Shown one piece after another: positions 22,921-33,304 of a DNA stretch of 64,000 nucleotides. Location: positions 13,162,001-13,226,000 of the forward strand of contig JAKSXM010000040.1 in assembly GCA_022575985.1 (NCBI GenBank), written 5' to 3'. This stretch comes from Anagrus nilaparvatae (taxonomy: Eukaryota > Arthropoda > Insecta > Hymenoptera > Mymaridae). Every line of letters begins with the position of its first letter. Within the stretch, counting starts at the first letter, position 1. The translations under genes and the position numbers were made by a program. The notes beneath the pieces were generated by a model. The model did no database searches. It had not been told where the DNA came from and saw only the letters and a list, made by a program, of their open reading frames with translations.

Positions 22921-23262
22921 AAAAATAATAATAATAATAATATAAATAAAAACCAAAATAATAATAATAAAGTATATAATCCAAACAATCAATTTTGGTC
23001 AATAACTTGCATAAATAATTATAAAAATTTTTTAACGAATTGTTTAAATTACTTTAGCGAAACGGATATATATTTAATTACTTTTTCTTTTATATATCAA
23101 AAAAATATTTCAGTCTATAAAATTAATAATTTGAACAAGTTAGAATTATTATATAATAACATAATAAATAATGTCGAATCACAAGCTATTTTTATAAAAT
23201 CAATGAATATTGATAATGAACCAATTAACTTGCACTATAATTTATATTTAAATGTAAAATAA
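22921..23262 (+). pseudogene. Helitron OTU-like module 2, C-terminal half
   Basis: Resumes directly after LINE A with Asn codons, then VYNPNNQFWSITCINNYKNF and DIYLITFSFIYQKNISVYKI. The latter is the same strand motif as IFSKTFNKSVQVV (module 1), IFSLVFSKSIVIYEG (module 3) and IFTKIFQKSIIIYRY (module 4). This continuity across LINE A is good evidence that the LINE is an insertion. Confidence 0.55.
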
Positions 23263-23264
23263 AC

Positions 23265-23594
23265 GTTAATCATTTTATACGTAATTTAGAAACAGATAAT
23301 AAATTATTTAAGATAATGAGTTATGCAATTTATGGTTCGCAAGATTTATATTTATTAATTGAAGAAAAAATGATTAAATTCATTTACCAACATTGGAATA
23401 CTTTACAAATAAAGTATCAAAACTATACAACCATTCAAGAAGCTGTTAATAATTTATATCAAATACATCAAAAAACATTATATGATATAAATTTTATAAA
23501 TAACAATAAATCTAATTTTGAGCTATATATTTTTTCACTTGTTTTTTCAAAATCCATAGTTATATATGAAGGAAATAATCTAAATAATATATAA
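23265..23594 (+). pseudogene. Helitron OTU-like module 3 (catalytic Cys absent)
   Basis: NLETDNKLFKIMSYAIYGSQ aligns with the OTU nucleophile box but lacks the Cys; LYIFSLVFSKSIVIYEGNN is the repeated strand motif. It is one frame away from the end of module 2 and ends with a TAA at 23592, after which the text runs on toward module 4. Confidence 0.55.
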
Positions 23595-23648
23595 TTTCAT
23601 CATATTATTTATAGTCATACTATATTTAAACCAATTTTATTTAAAAAA

Positions 23649-24262
23649 GTGGCCAATGAATATGATTTGATTTTAACAATAAATGAAAATAACTCCTTAA
23701 TAAGAATTAACGAATTTGATGAAATCATTATTCGAGGAGATGGTAACTGTAAATTTCGTTCATTAAGTTATTCCCTTAATAATAACGAATTTTCACATCC
23801 AGAATTAAGAAATCTAATAACAGAATACATTATTGAAAATTTGGACAATACTTTAACACACGATGGAACGTTAGTTAAAGAACACGTTGAATGGCAACAT
23901 GAAATTAAAGATAAATTTGAATACGAATCAAAAATGAAAAATATCTATGGAACTTTGTATGGAACAAATTTTAAAATATTCATTTTTACAAAAATTTTTC
24001 AAAAATCTATAATTATATATCGATATGATAGTTTTAACAATTTATCATTTAATGCACTATAATTATGTTCTAATAATACTGAAGAACCTTATTATCTTTT
24101 AAATACTGGTAATACTGATTCCTTAGGTTGTCATTACAACGTACTACAAAGAAAATATTATTTGCCTGTTAATATAAATTATCATAATAATACAGTACAT
24201 CATGAACGTATAGTTATAAAAAATTCGAAAATAATAAATAATAATAATAATAACAAATTATA
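23649..24262 (+). CDS. Helitron OTU module 4 (catalytic box present)
   Basis: IIIRGDGNCKFRSLSYSLNN is a complete OTU nucleophile box (Asp...Cys) near 23733-23790, followed by SHPELRNLITEYIIENL and the strand motif IFIFTKIFQKSIIIYRY. After a TAA at about 24060 the same reading gives TDSLGCHYNVLQRKYYLP, where the His fits the catalytic His of the OTU fold. Known OTU proteins are deubiquitinase-like cysteine proteases; in Helitrons the role is unproven. The TAA separates Cys from His, so this copy is likely inactive. LINE B begins right after the (AAT)n at 24240. Confidence 0.65.
24249..24260 (+). repeat. target-site duplication of LINE B, left copy
   Basis: AATAACAAATTA, identical to 28867-28878 immediately after the poly(A) of LINE B; 12 bp fits target-primed insertion. 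Confidence 0.75.
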
Positions 24263-24279
24263 TTAAAAGATCTCCAAAA

Positions 24280-25690
24280 GATCCCTCCAAAATGCTAGCG
24301 GTATAGCTACATCTGAGGAGGAGCAGCAAAAGAACGCGGAGCTCCAGAAAGAAGAGGAGGAGGAAATGCTGCGTAAAGACACTCTGAGAAAAGAGCAAGA
24401 GCAGAGGAAGAAGGAAAATGCGCGTTTGGAAAAGGAGGAAAAAGAGCGGCAGAAAAATGAGAAACTGCTCCAGGAAAAAACAAGTCTGCTACAACTACAC
24501 CAAAAGCAGAACCTGGAACAGAGGAAAGCAAAGGCGCCACCTAAAGAGAAGGGAGGAGAGCATCCCAACAGGGAGGACCCAAAGACGGCGCCTAACAACA
24601 CCAAGGCGGACGGCCCACGGGATAACTCTGGGACCTCCCCAAGGAAGGATAAAAAATCTCCCAAGAATTTGTCCAAAAAGGAAAGAAAGCAACAAAAGAA
24701 GCTTAGAAAATTGCAGCTTAGGCGTGGAAGCAACTCACCCGAAAATACGAATCAGCCATCAGAAACAACGCAGATGGCTGATGGAAGGGTGAACAATCAG
24801 GCGCAATCTCAGAGGCCAACGGACAAGGAGGAAAACTGGCAGGTAAAGGGTAGAACGAAGAAGAAACCCAGAGCTAAGAGTGCCCAACAGGCTAAGAAAT
24901 CCGCTGAAAAAGTTCTTCCAAAAATGGGAAGGCGCAGGTATAGGAAAAGGAAGGAAGCCTTCCAGATTACCCCAGCGGCGGGTAAGATGTACGAGGAAAC
25001 ACTCATCGATCTAAAGCGCAATGTTAACCTCGAAGAAGCTGGAGCGAAGATTCACCGCGTCAGGAAAGCTCAAAATGGCAGTGTCCTGATCGAGTTGGAG
25101 GCAATCCAGGACCGCCGAAAGCTGGAAGATGCAGTAAAATTGGTAACGGGCCCTGACTGTCCTGATCCCCGAATGTCCGGGATCTGATCCCAATGCTTAA
25201 GCTCGAAATTCGAGACTTGGATGGGGTCACGAAAGAGCAGGAGATACAGGAGGCCGTTGCCAAGGCTATTGGCATTGAAAATGGTGACTCTCTCGTGGTT
25301 AGCATTTTCAAAACCAAAGGCACGACTGGCCAGATGGCCATTGTGGAACTCTTGGAAGCGGACGCTTTACGCCTGGCCAAAAAGGGTAAAATCCAGATTG
25401 GCTGGGCATCGAGCAGGGTGCGACTTCGCGCGGACGTGAGGCGCTGTTTCAAATGCCTGGGCTACGAGCATAGTCAGTATGTTTGTAAAGGTCCGGACTG
25501 AAGTAAGGCTTGCCTTAAATGTGGCGAAGATGGACATAAAAGGGCAGAATGCAGCAAGGATAAGCCTAAGTGCTTCCTCTGCAAGTCCAGAAAAGATAAG
25601 TGCTCCACGGAGCACTATCCAGGAGAGGGAAACTGTCCCAGTTACCAGGAGGCTCTGGCTGTGGCGAAAAACAGGTGTCATCGGAAATGA
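24280..25690 (+). pseudogene. LINE copy B ORF1, 5'-truncated and frameshifted
   Basis: The charged Glu/Lys helix (24366-24800) and the segment KAFQITPAAGK-like EAFQITPAAGKMYEETLIDL match copy A. A frameshift at about 25165-25190 is followed by the frame 25193-25501, a TGA in place of Arg at 25499, then CLKCGEDGHKRAEC and CFLCKSRKDKCSTEHYPGEG. The TGA stop at 25688-25690 overlaps the ORF2 ATG as in copy A. Confidence 0.8.
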
Positions 25691-28570
25691 TCAAAGTTCT
25701 CCAAGGGAACATGAGACATGCCCGGGAAGCTGGTGCACTGTTGGAGCAGATTGCTCGCGAAAAAGATTCAAATATCCTCTTACTAAGCGAGCAATCTTAC
25801 AACATGAACCACAAGTACTGGGTTTCCGATGCCGCTCTCTGCTGCGCCATATGGCTTCGAGGCAGAGCCCAAACGTCCCTATCCCAGACAGGAAAAGGGA
25901 ATTGCCACGTTTGGGCCAAGTGCGGAGAGACGACTTATATAAGTTGTTATCTCTCCCCTAACGACAGCTCGGAGGTGCTCGCTGCAAAGCTAGCCAGCAT
26001 CGAGAACACGGTACGGGCGGCAACTGGTGGCGTTATCCTTGGCAGAGACTTCAATGCCAGGGCCCTAGAATGGGGCATGCCGACGACCAACCTAAGGGGA
26101 CAAATGGTACTCGAAATGGCTGCAAGATGCAAACTAGTGGTCCATAATAGAGGAAAAAGGCCCACCTACGAGAGGGCGGATGGGGTATCTCTATCTCAGA
26201 CATAACCTTCGCAACAGAAGCTGCGTCTGGGAGCATAGGCGACTGAAGGGTGATGGATGGCTATAATGGTAGCGATAATAACTACATTGCCTTCCGGGTA
26301 ATGGAAGGAATCTCACAACGTCCTCCCTACAGGAGGCGTCCCCTTGGCTGGAACGTTTCAAAGATCGACGAGGACAGATTCGAGGAATACCTTCGAATCG
26401 AGTCAGCGTCCATCCCCGCTTGGCGAGGAGGGGCTACAAGCCCACGAGAGGCCGAAACCCTGGTTAAGAAAGTAACGTCTCTATTACGCGGGGCTTGCGA
26501 TGCCTCGATGCCTCGCCGCAGGCCCTGGAAAGGGAGAAAACCAGTGTACTGGTGGACTCCCGAAATAGCTGAGCTCCGAAAGGAATGCCACAGGACGCGA
26601 CGAAGGGCCCAACGAGCACGGGACAGACCCGAAGCTGCTGCATACTCCCAAGTACACAAGGACGCCAAACACCGACTGGCCAAGGCCATCCGTCAAAGCA
26701 AGGCTCAAGGTCTGCGTTCATTACGCGAAGACGTAAACAAGGACCCCTGGGGCCTAGGTTACAAAGTCGTAATGGGCAAATTGAACCGGGGGTCGGACAA
26801 CATGATGGACGCGGCGTCGACTGAACGGATCGTCGGTGCTCTCTTCCCTGAAAGGCCCATCCGGGAAAACCCGGTTGAGGTGATACCCAGGGAGGAAGTG
26901 CCGCTGTTCAGCGAAGGCGAGATGGTCAAGGCCATAAAGGCCATGAAAAATGGCAAGGCGCTGGGGCCGGACGGGATACCGGCGGAATTGCTCAAAAGAG
27001 CGGTCAAAGTAATCCCTGGTATCCTATTAAGCATGTTCAATGCTTGTTTGGTGGCTGGAGTATTCCCAATGCAGTGGAAGGTGAAACGTCTCGTGCTCTT
27101 GAACAAGGGCAAGGGGGGAGCCCCGGACTCTCCGTCATCTTACAGACCTTTGTGTATGTTAAATACCATTGGTAATGTGATGGAGAGCTTGCTCCGGGCA
27201 ATGCTCAGAAGGTCAATCGAGGAGGGCGGTGGTCTCTCTGAGGATCAGCATGGTTTTCGTAAAGGGCATTCCACGATAGACGTCATTCGGCGTGTCGTGG
27301 ATACCGTAGAGGCTGAGAGGGAAAAGCGGCCAGCAATTCGCAAGGACGTCCTTCTGGTAACGCTAAAGGATTACTAAAGGATTACCTGCGGGACCGGAGA
27401 CTGCTCTACGACACGCTAGACGGTAGGCGTGAAAGGGTTTTGAGTGCAGGCATCGCGTAAGGTTCGGTTCTCGGACCGGACCTGTGGAATGCCTTTTACG
27501 ATGGCTTGTTGCGCGTCCACCTCCCGGAAGGAGTTTCCCTGATCGGGTACGCCGCCGACGTGGCCCTGACCATAACTGGCAGGGACATGGAAGTGACCCA
27601 GGAGAGGTTGAATCTAGTCATGAGACGGATCAACCTCTGGATGGGCGATCACGGGCTCCAGCTTGCGATCCCAAAAACGGAGATCGTACTGCTGACACGT
27701 CGAAGGGTTCCTACCGACTTCGATGTAATTATCGACGACGGCGGAAAGCCTCACACGATCCGAACCAGAACATCGGTGAAATACCTGGGAGTTCAGCTTG
27801 ATAACAAGCTGACCTTCTGGGAGCAATTTCAGAGGTCGTGTGAAAAGGCAGCGTCGGCCGCATCCTCCCTGTCAAGGCTCATGGCCAACATTGGGGGACC
27901 CAAACCAGGGAAGCGGAGGCTCCTGATGTCAGTCGTCAACTCAGTCCTGCTCTACGGATCAGAAGTCTGGGCGCAGACCACAGAAACTGCCAAGTACAGA
28001 CGAAAAATATCGTCGGTACAGAGGCAGGCGGCAGTGAGGATCGCCTGTGGATACCACACGGTATCTCTAGAGGCGATCCAGGTTGTTGCTTCGGTGATAC
28101 CCATTGACCTGCTAGAGTTGGAGCGGAAATTCATCTACGAGAGCGTAGAAGAGCGCGAAGTGGCTTCCACTTGCGCCCGCTTGAACTCTATGAAAGCATG
28201 GAAGAAACGATGGAAAAAGAACCAAGAGAAAAATGCCCTGTGGACGCGCAGACTGATCTCAGACCTGCATGGGGAGTTGGATTTCTAACTTACCCAGTTC
28301 TTAACTGGACACGGGTACTTCCGTGTCATGTTGAAACATTGGCATAAGGTGGCAAAAAAGGAGTGCTTGCACTGTCCAGGCGTGGATGATACAGTAGAGC
28401 ACACATTTTTCGAATGTGTTCGCTACTCGGAGGGGCGCCCGCCCTTCCCGATTCGGAGGCCGGAGACGGTGGTCCCAGAAATGCTACGGAGTTCCGAAAA
28501 TTGGAACAAAGTAGCAGAGTACGTAAGGACCACCTTGTTGGAGAAGAAGGAGGAGGGCTTTCTATCGTAG
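25687..28570 (+). pseudogene. LINE copy B ORF2 (endonuclease-RT-zinc motif), inactivated
   Basis: Endonuclease 25687-26205 (MIKVLQGNMRHAREAGALLE; note RDFNARALEWGMP, where copy A has GDFNA), a 1-bp loss near 26195 and a TGA near 26246. The RT frame 26250-27377 gives KNGKALGPDGIPAELLKRA and LSEDQHGFRKGHSTID. At 27366 the segment holding RT motif A (retained in copy C as VKNAFNSARWDGM) is missing and replaced by a short AAAGGATTACT duplication. The palm box then reads GYAADVALTI, not YADD. It ends with the linker QLYGSEVWAQ-type region and ECLHCPGVDDTVEHTFFEC. A TAA at 28286 also interrupts it. Confidence 0.85.
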
Positions 28571-28866
28571 AGAGCTCTCCTGCCCCTAGGCAGGGGGGAA
28601 GGCAGCGGCCAGCTGCCTAGGCTGCGCGTCCCAAACTGAAGTTATACCTGAAAAGGGAGTTCCGGTTTGGGACAAACAAGCGCGGGGGGTTTAAAGTGTG
28701 TTTATCCAGTAACAATCTGGGGCATAGCCGGCGACCGCGTTCGCCGGTGGTCTCCCAGTTGTACACTCTGTATAACTGGGCGGCCATGGAAATTTGCGGG
28801 CCTTTAAGGCCCGCAAACACTCCATAGCTGATGTAAGCTTCACATATTTCCCTTAAAAAAAAAAAA
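28571..28866 (+). other. LINE copy B 3' untranslated region with three stem-loops
   Basis: Three perfect stems can be read: CCGGCGA/TCGCCGG at 28728-28747, CCCAGTT/AACTGGG at 28754-28780, and TTGCGGGCCT/AGGCCCGCAA at 28794-28816 with a 3-base loop. A poly(A) run follows. Structured 3' ends are used by some LINEs for recognition by their own RT; that role here is inference. Copy C lacks the last 160 bp including all three stems. Confidence 0.6.
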
Positions 28867-28878
28867 AATAACAAATTA
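28867..28878 (+). repeat. target-site duplication of LINE B, right copy
   Basis: AATAACAAATTA, identical to 24249-24260; Helitron sequence resumes here. Confidence 0.75.
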
Positions 28879-28879
28879 A

Positions 28880-29718
28880 ATAAAATATTAACAAATAATT
28901 TACCTAAAAATACTAACTCACAATATTAAAATTTAATAAATGTTAATTCATTTAAACGTAATACTAGATCTATAACAAATAAAAATGATAATATTTCTAA
29001 TATAATAAGTAATAATACTACGCCAAGTATTGTTGAAATTAATAATAAAAATTTAAAATTAAAAAAAAAAATAAAAAAAAATGAAAAAAAAATGAAAGAA
29101 AAAAATAAAAACAGGCTAAGAACAAAACGTTTAAATCCTATTTTTAAAAGTATTGAAAAAAATAAAAATAATAAATATATTAAAGAACGTAGAAAAAGTA
29201 AAATAACAAGTATCAAAAAAAAATCTTACAATAGATATAGAAATTACAATAAGCTAATCGAAAAAGAAAGAATAAGAAAAAAACGATTAGATATGCATTT
29301 CTATATTTATGCAAACTAAGAGAAAACAAAAACTTTAAATATCAAGAAAATTTGAAAATAAAAAATCATATGCAGATTAAAAGATTAAACTTCTAATTCA
29401 AAGATAAAAATAATAAAATTAATCTTAAAAGAATGCAATTTAACCGAGTAAATAACAATTACAGAATTTTATCAAATTTAAAACAAAATTTACGTAAACA
29501 TAAGTTAAATGTAACAAGAAAAAAAGCAAAGAGTCAGCAATACGATTTTAGTCGCAAATACAATAATAAAATAATACAATAATAAAATACCCAGAAAATA
29601 TAATAAAATCATAAATATAAAACAAAAAATTATTAAAATATATGCACTACTATCCAATATAACTTTTCTTGAAAATAAAAATATAAATTTCCAATATATT
29701 GATGAATTTAATCTAGTT
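28880..29718 (+). pseudogene. Helitron Lys/Arg-rich segment upstream of Rep
   Basis: Frames rich in Lys, Arg and Asn (for example 29092-29319, KERIRKKRLDMHF) resemble the charged helical region often found ahead of the Rep domain in Helitron proteins. Stops at 29318 and later break it. The low complexity makes homology uncertain; position between OTU and Rep is the main argument. Confidence 0.45.
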
Positions 29719-30199
29719 TGATAATGAAGAACTATCTTTGGACGAATGCAATGAATTAAGTTATAGTGAAAAATCGAGATTAATTCAAAGTGATCCAATT
29801 ACTTGCGCTCGGTATTACCAATATAGAATTCAGGAATTTGATAAACTTTTAAAATGCGAAGATGGTATATTTGGTGAATATTGTGCAATAAATGGCTTTT
29901 ATCAAATTAAATTTCAACATCTTGGTAGCCCACACAAACATGATATGAAATATTTAAAAGGAGCACCTGTATTTAATATTAATGATCCTAAATCAATAAA
30001 TGATACTGAATTTTTTGTAGATAGATTTATTACTTGTAAAAATGACGAAACCATAGCAGATTTAATTGCCTACCAAATTCAGAGGCACACTCCAGAATGT
30101 CAAATAACATACAATGGTAAAAATTATTGTCGTTATAATTTTCCGCAATATCCTATGAAAAGAACTAAAGTTATAATTCCTAAAGATATTACTCAATAA
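29719..30199 (+). CDS. Helitron Rep, HUH nuclease part
   Basis: An open stretch from about 29719 (DNEELSLDECNELSYSEK) to TAA at 30197. RLIQSDPITCARYYQYRIQE is the typical lead-in. IKFQHLGSPHKHDMKYLKG holds the HUH motif (His-Lys-His) that binds the metal ion in rolling-circle initiators. HTPECQITYNGKNYCRYNFP is the conserved Cys-rich block between the HUH and Tyr motifs. A frameshift at about 30195 separates it from the Tyr part. Confidence 0.75.
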
Positions 30200-30253
30200 A
30201 CACCGAAGAAACTAAATATATATCAGCCCAATTTGATAAAATTAGAGATTTAA

Positions 30254-31230
30254 TTGACAAAATTGATTATCAAAAAAGTAAGAAAAAAAAAAAAAGGAAA
30301 TAATTTACAAGAAAATTTAAAAAATATGGTCGAAGTTGATGATTTTCTGGAGCTACTTAGTTTAAGTGAAGAAGAATATATAAATATAATATCTTATCAC
30401 ACTAAACGACCAACAGTTTTATTGAAAAGAAATTTAAATAAATTAAGAATTAATGCTTATAATAAAATAATTTCACAAACTTTTAAATGCAATATTGATG
30501 TGCAATACATTTTAGACCCTTTTGCTTGTGTAGGTTATATTTTAAATTATATAACCAAAAATCAAGGAGGACTATCAAAAACAATTAAAGAAGCAGCTGA
30601 TGAAATTTGAAAAGGCAATCATTCTTTACAGCAGCAATTACGAAGTATCGTAAATGTATTTATCAATAAAACAGAAATATCAGCACAAGAAGCAGCTTAT
30701 CATTTATTAGGCATGCCACTATCTTATTTATCAAGACAATGTGTGTTCATAAATACTTCTCCACCTAACGAAAGATGTGGATTATTGAAATCAAAAGAAA
30801 ATCTTGAAAAATTAAATGAATTAAATCCAGATTCAACAGCAATTATGGAAAATAATGTTATTGATTATTATCAATATCGCCCAAATGAGCTTGAATTTAT
30901 ATGTTTAGCTGATTATGTAGCAGACTATAATTATTTAAAAACCGTAAAAAAATTAACTAAAAATTGTAATAATGTAAATAACGATGATAATTTTATCGAA
31001 GATGGTGACATTGAAACAGAAAATGACTATGATAATGAAAATAATACTAAAACTATATACTATGAATTGAAAAATAACCATGGTTTCTTACAAAAGCGGA
31101 AAACAACTAAAACTATAAGATATCGAAATTACAAATTAGAACAACATCCAATAAACAACTATAGAGAACAATTAATGTTATTTACTCACTGGAGAAATGA
31201 ATTTTCAGAACTGTTACATGAATCTATTAA
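30254..31230 (+). pseudogene. Helitron Rep, catalytic-Tyr part and linker
   Basis: NIDVQYILDPFACVGYILNY followed by ITKNQGG is the Helitron Rep Tyr region, with two Tyr four residues apart. A TGA at 30608, probably replacing Trp, interrupts the frame, which continues with TEISAQEAAYHLLGMPLSYL and SRQCVFINTSPPNER, both standard in Helitron proteins between Rep and helicase. Reading stops at a TTAA element inserted after LLHESI. Confidence 0.75.
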
Positions 31231-31972
31231 GGGTCGTTTTACCTAAATATGTCGATATTTTAGCTGATTTTCAAGGTAGGATTGTGAAATAACGGATAGA
31301 GATATTTGAATCAAATTTTTTTTATTGTTTAGAAATATATTAATAATTAAAAAAAAAAATTTTTTTTTGTTTTTTGTGACGTCATTTTTGCGTAAGAGAG
31401 GTGTATTTGCGTCTCTGAAAAAAAATAATCCAAAGTTATGTACAGGATATCTTGACTTAGGATAATCTAAAACATACAAAAAAAAAATTGGTAAGACTTA
31501 AAACCCGTAATTTCGGGATGACGTCGAGTTTTTTCAAAAAAATTAATTAGGAACAAAATGGCAGCTACACAAAGTTAAAATGAAAAAAAAAGCCTATAAT
31601 TTTTGGGCAAAAGCAGCTGTAAAAATTTTTTGAGAACATAAAAAAAAAAAACTCGACGTCATCCCGAAATTAGTGCATTTATTAAGTTGCTTAGTAAATT
31701 TAAAGTAAATCGGTGCAGAAGTTATCGCGTAATCGTGTACATGGTTTTCAAAGACGTTGTTTCAAGTAAAACGACTTTGAAGTTTTGGAATAATTTTTTC
31801 GGTACTTTTAGTTATTAAATTATTAATTTAAAGCCAAAAAAGGCCAAAAAATATACTTAGGGGGGAGGATTTAAAAATAAATTTTTTTTACATACTCTTG
31901 AGACATATATAAAGTAATTAACAGAAAAAAAAAAAAATCGATTATCAAAAAAAAGTTTAGGTAAAACGACCC
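31231..31972. mobile_element. TTAA-flanked non-autonomous element inside the Helitron ORF
   Basis: 742 bp with perfect terminal inverted repeats (GGGTCGTTTTACCTAAA on the left, its complement at 31956-31972) and TTAA on both sides (31227-31230, 31973-31976). Reading the Helitron with one TTAA in its place keeps the frame, so the insertion was precise. An inner inverted repeat around GGATGACGTCGAGTTTTTT (31510) and its partner near 31655 is present. There is no transposase frame. TTAA targets point to the piggyBac group, although the end sequence differs from the 16012 element. Confidence 0.75.
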
Positions 31973-31976
31973 TTAA

Positions 31977-33222
31977 CCTTGAATTGTCATTTAAAAAAAA
32001 AATTACAGAAATTCAAGAAAATAGAAAAAAATATGTCTTTAATGATAATATTGAAAAAGAAATTGAGAAAGCATTTTCTAATATTGAGGATCTTGTAGAA
32101 AATAATGATCAAAGTAACGAAAACGCAAATGATTATGCAAAAGAATTTGCAATTTATAATAATTCACAATTAAATGCTGACATTGGATTAGAATTAAATG
32201 GTAGAAATGACGATGTAATCTTACAAAATTATGGAATAATTCGTCAAATACCCTGTAAAGAATATTACGATTTAGTTAGTAAACTAAATGATAAACAGTA
32301 TAGATATCACTTAGAATACGCTTATTTATTAAAAAATAATCTTTTCAATAATATTTATCATGCAATTATTGCTCCTGCTGGAACAGGAAAAACTGTATTA
32401 ATAAAGACTTTAACTCAAACTTCAATAAGGTTCTTTAATTCTATTTCTGGTAATGATCCTAATGATATATACGTTTTATTATTAGCAGCTACTGGTAAAG
32501 CTGCTTACAATATAGGTGGAAAAACATTTCATGCAGCATTTTATTTGCCAATTAACCCTAATGATTATGGAAATTTAGAGCCCAGTACATTAAATAATTT
32601 AATGTGTAAATTATCAAAATTAAAAGTTATTTTTATTGATGAAATATCATTAGTTGGTTCCAAAATTTTTCAATTAATAAATTTGTGTTTGCAAGAAATA
32701 TTTAAAAATAAGGAAGATTTTGGTGGAATACCAGTTATAGTATTCGGAGATTTTAACCAATTACACCCTGTAAAAGACAACTGGATTTTTAAAGTAAATG
32801 AAAAAAATGATTTAGAAGTTATAACTGGACCATACTTGTGGCGAAAGTTTTACATTTACGAACTTGATGAAATTATGCGTCAAAAAGACGACAAATTTTT
32901 TGCAGAAGCTTTGATTCATTTAGCTAATGGAAATATGACAGAGGATATGATACAAATATTTAAATCTAGAGAAACCTCTGTTCTTCGAGAACAAAATATC
33001 CTTCCTGCACTGACTTCTATGCATCTATTTTCTACAAATACTGCTAAAAATGCATACAATGATAAAGTAGTAGGCCAATCTAATACTAAAAAAATTTTGA
33101 TTAAAGCTTTTGATACTGTGATTGGAGACTTTTCAGAAGACGTAAAAAAAAATTTGCTTTTAAATTTTCAAAAATTTTTTTATTTAGATTATATAATTTA
33201 CATATTTTATTATTATTTTTAA
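31977..33222 (+). CDS. Helitron PIF1-type helicase domain (C-terminally broken)
   Basis: SF1 helicase motifs in order: Walker A APAGTGKTVLIKTL (about 32375), the AATGKAAYNIGGKTFHAAF block, Walker B KVIFIDEISLVG (about 32630), motif III VIVFGDFNQLHPV and YELDEIMRQKDD. The frame ends after 33125 in low-complexity Phe/Tyr codons. Another frame just beyond (about 33215-33300) gives LRNINLETPIKVG, which looks like the normal continuation, so a frameshift precedes the loss of the terminal motifs V-VI. Unwinding at the replication fork is the expected role in Helitron transposition. Confidence 0.8.
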
Positions 33223-33304
33223 GAAATATTAATTTAGAAACCCCTATTAAAGTGGGTCATTTAAAAAGAGTAAAAGGTCTAAGTGAATGTAATTTAGCCA
33301 ATGA

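Larger units (their letters stand above)
24261..28866 (+). mobile_element. R1-clade LINE family 1, copy B (5'-truncated)
   Basis: Starts inside ORF1, at a point equivalent to about 19935 of copy A, continues through ORF2 and a 3' untranslated region with stem-loops, and ends in a run of A's at 28855-28866. A perfect 12-bp duplication of Helitron sequence flanks it. This is the classic product of target-primed reverse transcription. ORF1 and ORF2 carry frameshifts, nonsense codons, an internal deletion and a changed RT active site, so it is inactive. Confidence 0.85.
17041..33300 (+). mobile_element. Helitron with OTU array, split by three later insertions
   Basis: A very AT-rich plus-strand element whose coding parts are, in order, four OTU-like modules (17113-24262), a Lys/Arg-rich segment (28880-29570), a rolling-circle Rep (29719-31230) and a PIF1-type helicase (31977-33222). 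Rep plus helicase in one element defines Helitrons, and OTU-type cysteine-protease domains are known from Helentron/Helitron2 members. LINE A, LINE B and a TTAA element interrupt it. Frameshifts and stops within its own frames show it is dead. The 5' TC and 3' CTRR/hairpin ends could not be located, so the outer limits are approximate. Confidence 0.75.

Noticed and set aside
22768..23262. An uninterrupted ORF joining LINE RT to Asn-rich sequence, as a gene fusion
   Set aside because: The frame is open by chance across the insertion junction at 22920; the two halves belong to different elements.
29092..29319. Lys-rich ORF as a histone-like or ribosomal protein
   Set aside because: The composition follows from A-rich DNA, and its position fits the charged segment before the Helitron Rep.
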